Notes under the pieces: generated by a model | What the model was told of the DNA's origin: nothing | What the model saw: only the letters and a program-made list of their open reading frames with translations | The model's database searches: none | Assembly: GCF_014905555.1 (NCBI RefSeq) | Contig: NZ_BNGS01000002.1 | Coordinates: 868,001-932,000 of the forward strand | Origin: Streptomyces sp. Y2F8-2 | GTDB taxonomy: Bacteria; Actinomycetota; Actinomycetes; Streptomycetales; Streptomycetaceae | DNA: 64,000 nt | Direction: 5' to 3' | Shown: positions 8,764 through 17,537 of the stretch, in pieces | Position numbering within the stretch: the first letter of the stretch is position 1 | Layout: every line of letters begins with the position of its first letter | Program-made: the position numbers and the translations under genes

Positions 8764-9237
8764 ATGCAGCTCTCCGCGTCGCCGTACGAAGAACGCCTGA
8801 CCGCGCCCCGCACGTGGTGGCTGATGTGCCTCCTGGTCGGTGTCGCCATGGCCCTGGTGCTGCTGCCGTTCGGCACGCTGCCGCTGCTCGGCGGACTGGT
8901 CGGCGGCACCGCGGCCTCGGCGGTCGTGGCCAGTTCCTACGGCTCGCCCCGTATCCGTGTGGTCGGCGATGCGCTGATCGCGGGCGAGGCGAAGATCCCG
9001 GTGTCGGCGCTCGGCGAGGCGGAGGTTCTGGACCAGGAGGAGGCCCGCGCCTGGCGCACGTACAAGGCGGACACGAGGGCTTTCATGCTGCTGCGCGCGT
9101 ACATCCCGACGGCGCTGAAGGTGGAGGTCACTGATCCGGCCGACCCGACGCCGTACCTGTACCTGTCGACCAGGGAACCGGAGAAGCTGGCGGCGGCGAT
9201 CAAGGCGGCCCGGGCGGAGAGCCGGGGCACGGTCTAG
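8764..9237 (+). CDS. DUF3093 membrane-anchored protein
   Basis: A 157-residue protein with two adjoining hydrophobic segments at about residues 18-60 (WWLMCLLVGVAMALVLLPFG, then an Ala/Gly helix). A soluble beta-rich domain follows, with SPRIRVVGDALIAGEAKIPV and YLYLSTREPEKL. This fits DUF3093, conserved next to dut in actinobacteria (Rv2698 in M. tuberculosis). It is divergent from the thioesterase operon and converges on the next gene with a gap of only 7 bp. Function unknown. Confidence 0.85.
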   Translation: MQLSASPYEERLTAPRTWWLMCLLVGVAMALVLLPFGTLPLLGGLVGGTAASAVVASSYGSPRIRVVGDALIAGEAKIPVSALGEAEVLDQEEARAWRTYKADTRAFMLLRAYIPTALKVEVTDPADPTPYLYLSTREPEKLAAAIKAARAESRGTV

Positions 9238-9244
9238 GAGGCGC

Positions 9245-10153
9245 TCAGCCCTCGATCGGCGAGGGACCCGGCGGCTTCTCCAGCGGCGGCAGTTCCGGCA
9301 GCGCCTCCCACGGCACCTGCATCCTGCGCAAATCCTTGCGGACCCGCTGCGCGACCCTCCGGGTGTCGCGGCGGTTCATGACCGCGCCCACCGCGGCTCC
9401 CACCATGAACGGCATCAGGTTCGGCAGGTCCCGCACCATCCGTTTCATGATCCGCTGCCGCAGTTCCCGCTTCATGCGCCCGCCGAGGGCGGCGTCGATC
9501 GTGGCGGGGTTGGTCATGTCGATCCCGCGTTCGCCGGCCCAGGACCTCAGATACAGGGTGCTGCGCTGAGCGAGGGTGCCCGGCGGCCGCAGCCCGTACA
9601 CCTCGTGCAGTTCGGCGATCAGCTTCAGCTCGATCGCCGCGACGCCGGTGATCTCCGCGGCCAGCTCGGTCGGCATGGCAGGCGGCACCGGCAGCATCGC
9701 CGCGGCGCCCACTCCGGCCCCGACCGTGGCCGTCGCCCCTGCCGCTCCCGCGACGAGTTTGTCGGCGATCTCCTCGGGCCCGAGGCCGGGGAACTGCCTG
9801 CGCAGTGTCTCGAGGTCCCGTACCGGGATGCGCGGGGCCATGTCGATGATCCGGTCGGCGAGATACGCCAGAGCCGCTCTTGCCGCACTGCCGCCCTTGC
9901 GGACGCCCTCCCGGACTCCTGTACGGACTCCCTCGCGGACGGCGACCGCACGGCGTCGTGCGGCAGGTGCCGGAGCATCGGCCGGCACCAGGGGCCCCAC
10001 GGGGGCCGCTGGGGCGTGCGGTTCGAGCGAGGCTGTTCCCTCACCGGAAGAGCCCCGCTCGTCGTCACGTGCGCCGTGGGAGCCCTCGTGGGGCTCCTGC
10101 TCCGCTCCCCTGTGCGAGAAGCGGCGCTTCCAAGGAGGGGTCGAGCCGGTCAC
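9245..10153 (-). CDS. Hypothetical protein with Gly/Ala-rich hydrophobic segments
   Basis: This 302-residue protein is not recognised with certainty. The first 100 residues are charged and probably disordered. From about 105 on it is helical, with hydrophobic Gly/Ala stretches at about 138-160 and 245-258, and highly basic ends (KRELRQRIMKRMVRD, RRVAQRVRKDLRRM). The middle part (MPTELAAEITGVAAIELKLI) loosely recalls EcsC-like proteins, but that is a weak impression. It lies 13 bp downstream of the DUF4193 gene on the same strand. Confidence 0.65.
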   Translation of the reverse strand: MTGSTPPWKRRFSHRGAEQEPHEGSHGARDDERGSSGEGTASLEPHAPAAPVGPLVPADAPAPAARRRAVAVREGVRTGVREGVRKGGSAARAALAYLADRIIDMAPRIPVRDLETLRRQFPGLGPEEIADKLVAGAAGATATVGAGVGAAAMLPVPPAMPTELAAEITGVAAIELKLIAELHEVYGLRPPGTLAQRSTLYLRSWAGERGIDMTNPATIDAALGGRMKRELRQRIMKRMVRDLPNLMPFMVGAAVGAVMNRRDTRRVAQRVRKDLRRMQVPWEALPELPPLEKPPGPSPIEG

Positions 10154-10166
10154 GGCCGACCCTGCC

Positions 10167-10463
10167 TCAGTCGCAGTCGCGGCAGATCGGCTGCCCGTTC
10201 TTCTCCCGGGCCAGCTGGCTGCGGTGGTGCACCAGGAAGCAGCTCATGCAGGTGAACTCGTCCTGCTGCTTCGGGAGCACCCGGACGGCCAACTCCTCGT
10301 TGGAGAGGTCGGCGCCCGGCAGCTCCAGGCCCTCGGCGGCCTCGAACTCGTCGACGTCTACTGCGGAAGCGGACTTGTCGTTCCGCCGGGCCTTCAGCTC
10401 TTCAAGGCTGTCGGAGTCGACGTCGTCGTCGGTCTTGCGTGGGGTGTCGTAATCCGTTGCCAT
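10167..10463 (-). CDS. DUF4193 small zinc-ribbon protein
   Basis: This 98-residue acidic protein has a C-terminal zinc-ribbon-like pair of CxxC motifs (FTCMSCF and ICRDCD). A conserved N-terminal phrase reads MATDYDTPRKTDDD. The ATG at 10463 has a strong GGGGGAGA ribosome-binding site. DUF4193 proteins are near-universal in actinobacteria (Rv2699c in M. tuberculosis) and uncharacterised; the zinc ribbon and acidity would suit an RNA-polymerase or ribosome partner, which is speculation. The 391-bp upstream spacer presumably holds its promoter. Confidence 0.88.
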   Translation of the reverse strand: MATDYDTPRKTDDDVDSDSLEELKARRNDKSASAVDVDEFEAAEGLELPGADLSNEELAVRVLPKQQDEFTCMSCFLVHHRSQLAREKNGQPICRDCD

Positions 10464-10854
10464 TTCGCTCTCCCCCTCTGGGTGTCTGCGGTGTCTCCAG
10501 CGCACGTAACGCGTGAGAGGCCGGACTTGTGCCCGCCTCGAGGCGGAGATTTTGCCTCACATCAAGGTCTGTTACTCAATCGACACCCAACCGGACTCCT
10601 CAAGAGTGATCGGCTTGGATGGCGAAGCGGACCGTACACGGTCCCGGTGGCACAGTTCAAAGGCATCTCACCGCGTACTACCCGTGATCAAGGCACCGGA
10701 AAACCCGGATATTCCGGCTTTGTGGGCACTCACAGCATCACGGAGAGTAGGTGGCTGGAAAAATGTCCTTGTGATCGATCACACATGACCAAACCAGGAC
10801 CCGTGCCCGAAAATTCCGCGCAAAGCGAACGTCGGGCGGGATCTCCGGCATCTG
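10464..10854. other. 391-bp spacer with 14-bp palindrome
   Basis: Unusually A+T-rich for the window; it separates cutS from DUF4193. A perfect palindrome TGTGATCGATCACA occupies 10770-10783, 72 bp past the cutS stop. A possible minus-strand -10 hexamer (CAAAAT) lies near 10550, but no convincing -35 accompanies it. I see no gene here. Confidence 0.5.
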
Positions 10855-12093
10855 TCACAGCGGCAGGGTGACACGCATCACAAGCCCACCCCCTTCGCGC
10901 GGCTGTGCGCTGATGTGGCCGCCGTGGGCGCGTGCGACGGACCTGGCGATGGACAGGCCGAGGCCCACGCCCTTGTCGCTGCCCGTGCGCTCCGTGCGCA
11001 GCCGCGTGAAGGGCTCGAAGAGGTTGTCGATCTCGTACGCGGGGACCACCGGGCCGGTGTTGGAGACGACGAGTACCGCCTGGCCGTGCTGGGCCTGGGT
11101 GGTCACCTCGACCCAGCCGCTCTCCGGAATGTTGTAGCGCACCGCGTTCTGCACGAGGTTCAGGGCGATCCGCTCCAGCAGGACGCCGTTGCCCTGGACG
11201 ACCACGGGGGCGCGCTCGCCGCGGATCTCGACGCCCTTGGCCTCCGCCTCGGCGTGCACCTGGTCGATGGCCTGGGAGGCCACCTCGGCGATGTCGACCG
11301 GCTTGCGCTCGACGATCTGGTTGTCGCTGCGGGCGAGCAGCAACAGGCCCTCCACGAGCTGTTCGCTGCGCTCGTTGGTGGCGAGCAGCGTCTTGCCGAG
11401 CTGCTGCAGTTCGGCGGGTGCCCCGGGGTCGGACAGGTGTACCTCGAGCAGCGTGCGGTTGATGGCGAGCGGGGTGCGCAGCTCGTGCGAGGCGTTGCCG
11501 ACGAACCGCTGCTGGGCCATGAACGCGCGCTGCAGCCGCTCCAGCATGTCGTCGAAGGTGTCCGCGAGCTCCTTCAGCTCGTCGTCCGGGCCGTCCAGCT
11601 CGATACGGCGGGACAGGTCCGAGCCGGCCACCGCGCGCGCGGTGCGGGTGATCCGGCCGAGCGGCGAGAGCACACGGCCGGCCATGGCGTACCCGAAGGC
11701 GAAGGCGATCACGGCGAGGCCGAGCAGGGCCAGCAGCGACTGGCTGAGCAGGTTGTCCAGGGCGTGCTGGCGCTGCTCGTTCACGCAGGCGTCCAGGGCG
11801 TCGTTGAGTACGCTCGCCGAGGTCTGCTGCGGGAGGTTGCAGGTGTCGCTGGCCACCTGGCCCTGCAGGATCTTGAACGGCAGTTCGCTGCCCACGTTGA
11901 GGGCGTGCGCCGCGAACAGGTAGATGATCGACAGCAGCAGGATGCCGGCGATCAGGAACATGCCGCCGTACAGCAGCGTGAGCCTTATGCGGATGGTCGG
12001 GCGCAACCAGGGGAACGGCAGTTCCGGCCTGCGGGGGTCCCAGGTGGGCTTGGGCGGTGCCGTGGGTGGTGCGGGTGTCGTGGCCACGGTCAT
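10855..12093 (-). CDS. cutS: CutS sensor histidine kinase
   Basis: A 412-residue membrane kinase with TM1 at about residues 36-62, an extracellular loop to about 117, TM2 at 118-140, HAMP, HisKA with His203 in SHELRTP, and HATPase (NLVQNAVRYN, GVGLGLSIA). The short extracellular sensor has just two cysteines, Cys85 and Cys103. They could form a disulfide and so report the redox or folding state outside the membrane, consistent with the proposed role of CutRS in secretion stress. The start codon shares its A with the cutR stop (TGATG). Confidence 0.93.
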   Translation of the reverse strand: MTVATTPAPPTAPPKPTWDPRRPELPFPWLRPTIRIRLTLLYGGMFLIAGILLLSIIYLFAAHALNVGSELPFKILQGQVASDTCNLPQQTSASVLNDALDACVNEQRQHALDNLLSQSLLALLGLAVIAFAFGYAMAGRVLSPLGRITRTARAVAGSDLSRRIELDGPDDELKELADTFDDMLERLQRAFMAQQRFVGNASHELRTPLAINRTLLEVHLSDPGAPAELQQLGKTLLATNERSEQLVEGLLLLARSDNQIVERKPVDIAEVASQAIDQVHAEAEAKGVEIRGERAPVVVQGNGVLLERIALNLVQNAVRYNIPESGWVEVTTQAQHGQAVLVVSNTGPVVPAYEIDNLFEPFTRLRTERTGSDKGVGLGLSIARSVARAHGGHISAQPREGGGLVMRVTLPL

Positions 12094-12746
12094 CAGATCC
12101 GGTATCCGGAGCCGGGAACGGTGACGATGACGGGCGGCTCGCCGAGCTTGCGGCGCAGGGTCATCACGGTCACGCGTACGACGTTGGTGAAGGGATCGGT
12201 GTTCTCGTCCCAGGCCTTCTCCAGCAGCTGCTCGGCCGAGACGACGGCGCCCTCGCTGCGCATGAGGACCTCGAGGACGGCGAACTCCTTGGGGGCGAGC
12301 TGCACCTCGCGCCCGTCGCGGAAGACCTCGCGGCGGTTGGGGTCGAGCTTGATCCCGGCGCGCTCCAGGACGGGCGGCAGCGGGACGCTCGTACGCCGGC
12401 CGAGGGCGCGCACGCGCGCGATGAGCTCGCTGAACGCGAACGGCTTCGGGAGATAGTCGTCGGCGCCGATCTCCAGGCCCTCCACGCGGTCGCTGACGTC
12501 GCCGGACGCGGTAAGCATCAGCACGCGCGTGGGCATGCCGAGCTCGACGATCTTGCGGCAGACGTCGTCGCCGTGCACGAGCGGGAGGTCACGGTCGAGG
12601 ACGACCACGTCGTAGTCGTTGACGCCGATGCGCTCCAGGGCGGCCGCACCGTCGTACACGACGTCGACGGCCATGGCCTCCCGGCGCAGTCCGGTGGCCA
12701 CCGCATCGGCGAGCAGCTGCTCGTCCTCGACGACGAGTACGCGCAC
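12093..12746 (-). CDS. cutR: CutR response regulator, OmpR family
   Basis: This 217-residue regulator has a receiver domain with VVEDE and the phospho-acceptor Asp in VVVLDRDLPL, then Lys in YLPKPF. A winged-helix domain follows, with LAPKEFAVLEVLM and ending PGSGYRI. The GTG at 12746 is preceded by AGGAAGGA and gives the length I recall for S. lividans CutR. CutRS affects secondary metabolism and the response to extracytoplasmic protein problems in streptomycetes. A candidate CutR-type direct repeat lies about 100 bp upstream, suggesting autoregulation. Confidence 0.94.
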   Translation of the reverse strand: MRVLVVEDEQLLADAVATGLRREAMAVDVVYDGAAALERIGVNDYDVVVLDRDLPLVHGDDVCRKIVELGMPTRVLMLTASGDVSDRVEGLEIGADDYLPKPFAFSELIARVRALGRRTSVPLPPVLERAGIKLDPNRREVFRDGREVQLAPKEFAVLEVLMRSEGAVVSAEQLLEKAWDENTDPFTNVVRVTVMTLRRKLGEPPVIVTVPGSGYRI

Positions 12747-13165
12747 GTCGCTTGTCCTTCCTCTGTCCACCCGGGTGACCCGTTTGCGGGCAGCCCACGG
12801 GCAGTTTCTGTCACGGGTTGTGGGCTCCATCCTGCCCTTTTCGACCGTAAACCGGCTGTAAGGCGGCGGGAAGCGGCCCGCGGGCGGATCCGCAGGTCCG
12901 GGAATGCGAAATTTTCTCGCGCGGTTGAGGTTTCCGCGGAAGGCAGCGGGGGGAGGACGGCTTTACACCCCGCGATCACGCTCTGCATGTGGCACACCAC
13001 CACGTGGTCGGCTGCTCACCACTTCCCGTAGAGCGGGCGTGGGTGTCCGGCACCGTCGCCGCCCAGCCAGGGCTGCGCTGGGCACCCAATGGAGACGTGA
13101 TCGCCCCTTCCCATACGGCACACCCCCGTGCCACCGACCCACGACCCAGGACGAGGGGGCGCAGC
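12747..13165. other. 419-bp divergent spacer upstream of cutR
   Basis: The spacer separates cutR from the small gene at 13166 and must hold both promoters. Apart from the direct repeat at 12847-12862 I see no recognisable element and no convincing gene. Confidence 0.5.
12847..12862 (+). promoter_or_regulatory. Candidate CutR-binding direct repeat
   Basis: GTAAA, six bases, then GTAAG form a direct repeat with an 11-bp period, the spacing bound by OmpR-family dimers. It resembles the GTAAA-n6-GTAAA consensus I recall for CutR. It lies about 100 bp upstream of cutR in the shared promoter spacer. Confidence 0.5.
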
Positions 13166-13339
13166 ATGGACGCATTCACCGCAGGACTTCTGCAGCGCAT
13201 ACGGGCGACCGAGTCCGACCTGACGCGGGCCCGCGAAACCGGCGACGACTTCCTCGTGGACGTCGAACAGTCGGAGCTCGACGACCTGCACCGCCTTGCC
13301 GCCGAGCACGGTGTGGAAGTCACGGCGACGCGCGTCTGA
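13166..13339 (+). CDS. Small conserved-looking 57-aa protein
   Basis: A 57-residue acidic, helical protein beginning MDAFTAGLLQRI. The ATG at 13166 is preceded by GAGGGGG, the codon bias is normal for the window, and a strong terminator follows 14 bp after the stop. These support a real gene. There is no membrane segment or cysteine; heptad-like Leu/Ile spacing (about residues 8-45) could form a short coiled coil. Function unknown. Confidence 0.75.
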   Translation: MDAFTAGLLQRIRATESDLTRARETGDDFLVDVEQSELDDLHRLAAEHGVEVTATRV

Positions 13340-13353
13340 TCAGCTCGCAGCAG

Positions 13354-13387
13354 GCGGGGCCCCGGCAGATCCAGGCCGGGGCCCCGC
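13354..13387. terminator. Strong bidirectional terminator
   Basis: A perfect 12-bp stem (GCGGGGCCCCGG at 13354-13365 pairs with 13376-13387) has a 10-base loop. It sits just after the 57-aa gene and downstream of the convergent phosphatase gene. Confidence 0.8.
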
Positions 13388-13549
13388 TTCATGCGTACGG
13401 AGCCTGCTGCGAGACGAGGACCCTGCGCGGCCCCACGGGGGCGCGGAAGGTGGTCCCTCGGGCCTCCAGGGCCAGGTCCGGCCCGCGCCCGGGCACCCCG
13501 GCGGCGACCGCCGCCCTGAGGCGCAGGCGCGGGGCCGGGCGTCAGGTCC

Positions 13550-14380
13550 TCAGTCGTGCCACGCCCCCAGTTCCTCCAGCCGCGTCTGGAGGTGTTCGAA
13601 GAGGGGCGGTGGAGCCGCGATCGTCAGTTCCGGGGAGACCGGCTCCCCGGGGCGGCCGCCGGTCCGGGCGCCCGCCTCGCGGGCGATCAGGTCGCCCGCC
13701 GCGTAGTCCCAGGGGTTCAGGCCGCGCTCGTAGTACGCGTCCAGGCGGCCCGCCGCCACGTCGCACAGGTCGATCGCGGCGGAGCCGCCCCGGCGGATGT
13801 CCCGCACCTCGGGGATCATCCGGCGGACCACCTCCGCCTGCCGGGCCTTGCGCTCGGCGAGGTAGCCGAAGCCGGTGCCCACCAGGGCGAGGCCCAGGGC
13901 GGGCGCGGGGCGCACGCGCGCGGGGCGGTCGTTCAGGAACGCGCCCCCGTCCAGGACGGCACGGAAGGTCTCCTGGCGCATGGGCACGTGGACCACCCCG
14001 ACGAGCGTCTCCCCGTCCTTGCGGGCCGCGATGGAGATCGCCCAACTGGGGAGTCCGTACAGGTAGTTGACGGTGCCGTCGATCGGGTCGATCACCCACT
14101 CGACACCGCTGCTGCCCTCGACGCTGGCACCCTCCTCGCCGAGCAGGCCGTCGGCGGGCCGGCGGTCGGCGAGCAGCCCGGTGATCAGCTTCTCGGCGGC
14201 GATGTCCATCTCGGTGACCACGTCGATGGCGCTGGACTTGGTGGCGGCCACCCCGAGGTCGTCGGGGCGCCCGTCGCGCAGGAAGGCGCCCGCGCGCGTG
14301 GCGGCCTCCAGCGCGATCTCGAGGAGTTCGGCCTTCAGCCGCTCGGTCGGTTCGGACTGCTCGGTCACGGTGCTCCTCAT
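13550..14380 (-). CDS. Inositol monophosphatase family protein (SuhB-like)
   Basis: A 276-residue Mg2+-dependent phosphatase. The metal-binding motifs are LLGEEGA (about residue 80), [12 protein letters not shown] (about 96-107) and the C-terminal [14 protein letters not shown]. Substrates in this family include inositol-1-phosphate, fructose-1,6-bisphosphate and related sugar phosphates; the sequence does not decide. The ATG at 14380 overlaps the ferrochelatase stop by 4 bp, so both are in one operon. A suhB-type gene sits at the same place relative to dut and DUF4193 in mycobacteria. Confidence 0.9.
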   Translation of the reverse strand: MRSTVTEQSEPTERLKAELLEIALEAATRAGAFLRDGRPDDLGVAATKSSAIDVVTEMDIAAEKLITGLLADRRPADGLLGEEGASVEGSSGVEWVIDPIDGTVNYLYGLPSWAISIAARKDGETLVGVVHVPMRQETFRAVLDGGAFLNDRPARVRPAPALGLALVGTGFGYLAERKARQAEVVRRMIPEVRDIRRGGSAAIDLCDVAAGRLDAYYERGLNPWDYAAGDLIAREAGARTGGRPGEPVSPELTIAAPPPLFEHLQTRLEELGAWHD

Positions 14381-15504
14381 GCGTACGGGCTGTCGGCGCC
14401 CGCCGCGGCGGGCTTGGGGGCGCGGGCCGGGCAGCACCCGACCGGGCAGACGTTGTGGCTCGGGCCCAGGGCGCCGAGGGCGCAGGGGGTCACCTGCTGC
14501 CCGCGCTCGGTCGCGGCGCGCTCGACGATCAGGTCACGGATCGCGGCGGCGAACCGCGGGTCGGCGCCCACGGTGGCCGAGCGGCGCACCGGCAGCCCCA
14601 GCTCCTCGGCCTTCGCCGTGGCCTCCGTGTCGAGGTCGTACAGCACCTCCATGTGGTCCGAGACGAACCCGATGGGTGCCATCACGACCGCCGGGACCCC
14701 TGCGCCGTGCAGCTGCTCCAGGTGGTCGCAGATGTCCGGCTCCAGCCACGGGATGTGCGGGGCGCCCGAGCGCGACTGGTAGACGAGCTGCCAGGGGTGG
14801 TCGACGCCGGTCCGCTCGCGCACCGCGTCGGCGACCAGCCGCGCGACGTCGAGGTGCTGCCGCACGTACGCCCCGCCGTCCCCGTGCTCCTCGGCGGGAC
14901 CGGAGGTGTCCGCCGCGGAGGTCGGGATGGAGTGGGTGGTGAAGGCGATGTGCGCCCCGGCCCGGACGTCCTCGGGGAGGTCGGCCAGCGACTTCAGGAC
15001 ACCCTCGATCATCGGCTCCACGAAGCCCGGGTGGTTGAAGTAGTGCCGCAGCTTGTCGACCCGCGGCAGCTCCAGGCCCTCGGCCTCCAGGGTGGCCAGG
15101 GCGCCCGCGAGGTCCTCGCGGTACTGACGGCAGCCGGAGTACGAGGCGTACGCGCTGGTGGCGAGGACGAGGATGCGGCGGTGACCGTCGGCGACCATCT
15201 CGCGCAGGGTGTCGGTCACGTAGGGCGCCCAGTTGCGATTGCCCCAGTAGACGGGCAGGTCCAGGGCGTGGTCGGCGAAGTCCTTGCGGAGGGCGTCGAG
15301 CAGGGCGCGGTTCTGGCTGTTGATGGGGCTGACCCCGCCGAAGAGGAAGTAGTGCTGCCCCACCTCCTTCAGGCGCTCCTTGGGGATGCCCCGTCCCCGG
15401 GTCACGTTCTCCAGGAACGGGACCACGTCGTCCGGGCCCTCCGGGCCTCCGAACGAGAGGAGCAGCAGAGCGTCGTACGGGCTGGCGTCGAGTGCGTCGG
15501 GCAT
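14377..15504 (-). CDS. hemH: Ferrochelatase, probably coproporphyrin III type (CpfC/HemH)
   Basis: This 375-residue protein inserts Fe2+ into the porphyrin ring. Family features are [14 protein letters not shown] at the start, VYWGNRNW, and the iron-binding His and Glu regions FTTHSIP and LVYQSRSG. Actinobacteria use the coproporphyrin-dependent pathway, so the substrate is likely coproporphyrin III. The C-terminus carries four cysteines (Cys341, 353, 357, 358; the last three in VCPVGCC), the likely ligands of the [2Fe-2S] cluster known in actinobacterial ferrochelatases. The start at 15504 gives the normal N-terminus; the open frame extends 23 codons further. Confidence 0.93.
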   Translation of the reverse strand: MPDALDASPYDALLLLSFGGPEGPDDVVPFLENVTRGRGIPKERLKEVGQHYFLFGGVSPINSQNRALLDALRKDFADHALDLPVYWGNRNWAPYVTDTLREMVADGHRRILVLATSAYASYSGCRQYREDLAGALATLEAEGLELPRVDKLRHYFNHPGFVEPMIEGVLKSLADLPEDVRAGAHIAFTTHSIPTSAADTSGPAEEHGDGGAYVRQHLDVARLVADAVRERTGVDHPWQLVYQSRSGAPHIPWLEPDICDHLEQLHGAGVPAVVMAPIGFVSDHMEVLYDLDTEATAKAEELGLPVRRSATVGADPRFAAAIRDLIVERAATERGQQVTPCALGALGPSHNVCPVGCCPARAPKPAAAGADSPYA

Positions 15505-15750
15505 GTCTCCGATCCTGCCACCCGCCACCGACAGGAGGACCGGCCGCCCACCGCCGACGATGGCTGGGCGCATGCGCCGGGGCCGTGAGTATGATCCCCT
15601 TCCTACCGGTCGGAAACTTACCGTCTCCGATCATGGCGCTGTTCGTTGCGGGCCTGTCCGTCGCACCCTCGGTGATCACAACGGCTCTCGTCGAACGGTC
15701 GTACGGGCGTCACCGGCCGGGCAGGCCGGATCCGCGGCGGGGAGGGTCCC

Positions 15751-17070
15751 ATGAGCACCACAGTGAGCGGGAAGAACGGCACGTGGCGTAACTGGGCGGG
15801 GAACGTCACCGCCCGGCCCGTACGGGCGGTCACCCCCGCCTCGGTCGAGGAGCTCTCCGCCGCCGTGCGGAAGGCGGCCGAGGACGGGCTCAGGGTGAAG
15901 GCCGTCGGCACCGGGCACTCCTTCACGGCCACCGCCGCGACCGACGGCGTGCTGATCCACCCTCAACTGCTGGCCGGGATCCGCGGCATCGACCGTGCGG
16001 CCGGCACGGTCACCGTCGAGGCGGGCACTCCCCTCAAGAGACTCAACACGGCGCTCGCGCGTGAAGGACTGTCCCTCACGAACATGGGCGACATCATGGA
16101 GCAGACCGTCTCGGGCGCCACCAGCACCGGCACGCACGGCACCGGCCGGGACTCCGGCTCGATCGCCGCGCAGATCAAGGGGCTCGAACTGGTGACGGCG
16201 GACGGCTCGGTGCTCACCTGTTCGGAGCGGGAGAACCCGGACGTCTTCGCGGCCGCCCGCATCGGCCTGGGCGCGCTCGGGATCATCACCGCGATCACCT
16301 TCGCGGTGGAGCCCCTCTTCCTGCTCACCGCCCGCGAGGAACCGATGCCGTTCGAGAAGGTCCTCGCCGAGTTCGACGAACTGTGGGCCGAGAACGAGCA
16401 CTTCGAGTTCTACTGGTTCCCGCACACCGGGAACACCAACACCAAGCGCAACAACCGCAGTCTCGGACCCCGTCGGCCGATCGGGCAGGTGAGCGGCTGG
16501 TTCGAGGACGAGTTCCTCTCCAACGGCGTCTTCCAGGTGGCCAACCTGGTCGGCCAGGCCGTGCCCGCCACGATCCCGGCGATCGCCCGGATATCGAGCC
16601 GCGCCCTGTCGGCCCGTACGTACACCGACATCCCCTACAAGGTCTTCACCTCCCCGCGCCGGGTGCGGTTCGTGGAGATGGAGTACGCCGTCCCGCGCGA
16701 GGCCCTGGTCGAGACGCTGCGCGAACTGAAGACCATGGTCGACCGGTCGGACCTGCGCGTCAGCTTCCCCGTCGAGGTCCGCACCGCCCCGGCCGACGAC
16801 ATCGCCCTGTCCACGGCGTCCGGCCGGGACAGCGCCTACGTCGCCGTACACATGTTCCGCGGCACGCCCTATCAGGCGTACTTCACCGCCGCCGAGCGCA
16901 TCTTCACGGCGCACGAGGGGCGCCCCCACTGGGGCAAGGTGCACACGCGCGACGCGGAGTACCTGGCCAAGGCCTACCCGCGCTTCGGCGAGTTCACCGC
17001 ACTGAGGGACCGCCTCGACCCCGACCGGCGCTTCGGCAACGACTATCTGCGCCGGGTGCTGGGGGACTAG
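15751..17070 (+). CDS. D-arabinono-1,4-lactone oxidase-type FAD oxidoreductase
   Basis: A 439-residue flavoprotein of the aldonolactone oxidase family. The FAD_binding_4 domain fills about residues 15-190 and an ALO domain makes up the C-terminal half. The His in GTGHSF near residue 53 matches the covalent FAD attachment site of the family, and RPHWGK near residue 391 matches the catalytic HWxK motif. The ATG at 15751 follows GGGGAGG. It is divergent from the ferrochelatase operon. The natural substrate could be a lactone or an alditol. Confidence 0.88.
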   Translation: MSTTVSGKNGTWRNWAGNVTARPVRAVTPASVEELSAAVRKAAEDGLRVKAVGTGHSFTATAATDGVLIHPQLLAGIRGIDRAAGTVTVEAGTPLKRLNTALAREGLSLTNMGDIMEQTVSGATSTGTHGTGRDSGSIAAQIKGLELVTADGSVLTCSERENPDVFAAARIGLGALGIITAITFAVEPLFLLTAREEPMPFEKVLAEFDELWAENEHFEFYWFPHTGNTNTKRNNRSLGPRRPIGQVSGWFEDEFLSNGVFQVANLVGQAVPATIPAIARISSRALSARTYTDIPYKVFTSPRRVRFVEMEYAVPREALVETLRELKTMVDRSDLRVSFPVEVRTAPADDIALSTASGRDSAYVAVHMFRGTPYQAYFTAAERIFTAHEGRPHWGKVHTRDAEYLAKAYPRFGEFTALRDRLDPDRRFGNDYLRRVLGD

Positions 17071-17537
17071 AGGATCTCGTTCGTCCGGAGCACCGCGAGT
17101 TGAGGGATGCTCAGAAGGACGGCGACACCCGAAGTGAATCGTTCCGTTTCTGCCGGTCAGATGAAGTACGCCACGTTTGAGGGCCACGAAAACGGCGCAG
17201 AGGACGGCCAACTCGTACCCCTTGCCAGAACTTGGGCGGCGTGCCGATCCACGCGCGTGGCCCGAATGGAGTACTGTTGCGAGCCCTGGGTCCGGTCTCC
17301 CGCCAGGGTGTCCGGGGCCTTGCTGGACCGCCGGGAGGGGGCTAGTTGCACAGGGTGACAGAGTTGGTCACTTTGCGTTGCGAATAGGTAACCGTGCCAT
17401 AACGGCGATCCAGGGCCCGTGCCCGACACGCCGGGCAACTCGGCAAGGTTGTGGCAGGCTGCACCCGGGCAGGCCACACTCGACTAGCGGAAGCAGCGAC
17501 GCACGTGACGTCGGCAGGCACCACCCGGGAGGTCCCC
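17071..17537. other. 467-bp spacer upstream of sepH
   Basis: The frames here look like codon-bias noise rather than genes. A small inverted repeat GTGAC...GTCAC occupies 17356-17372, and a moderately A+T-rich stretch at 17360-17400 probably holds the sepH promoter. No RNA gene or obvious operator is visible. Confidence 0.45.

Noticed and set aside
17107..17358. Small gene in the spacer before sepH
   Set aside because: No ribosome-binding site and composition unlike neighbouring genes; probably random open frame.
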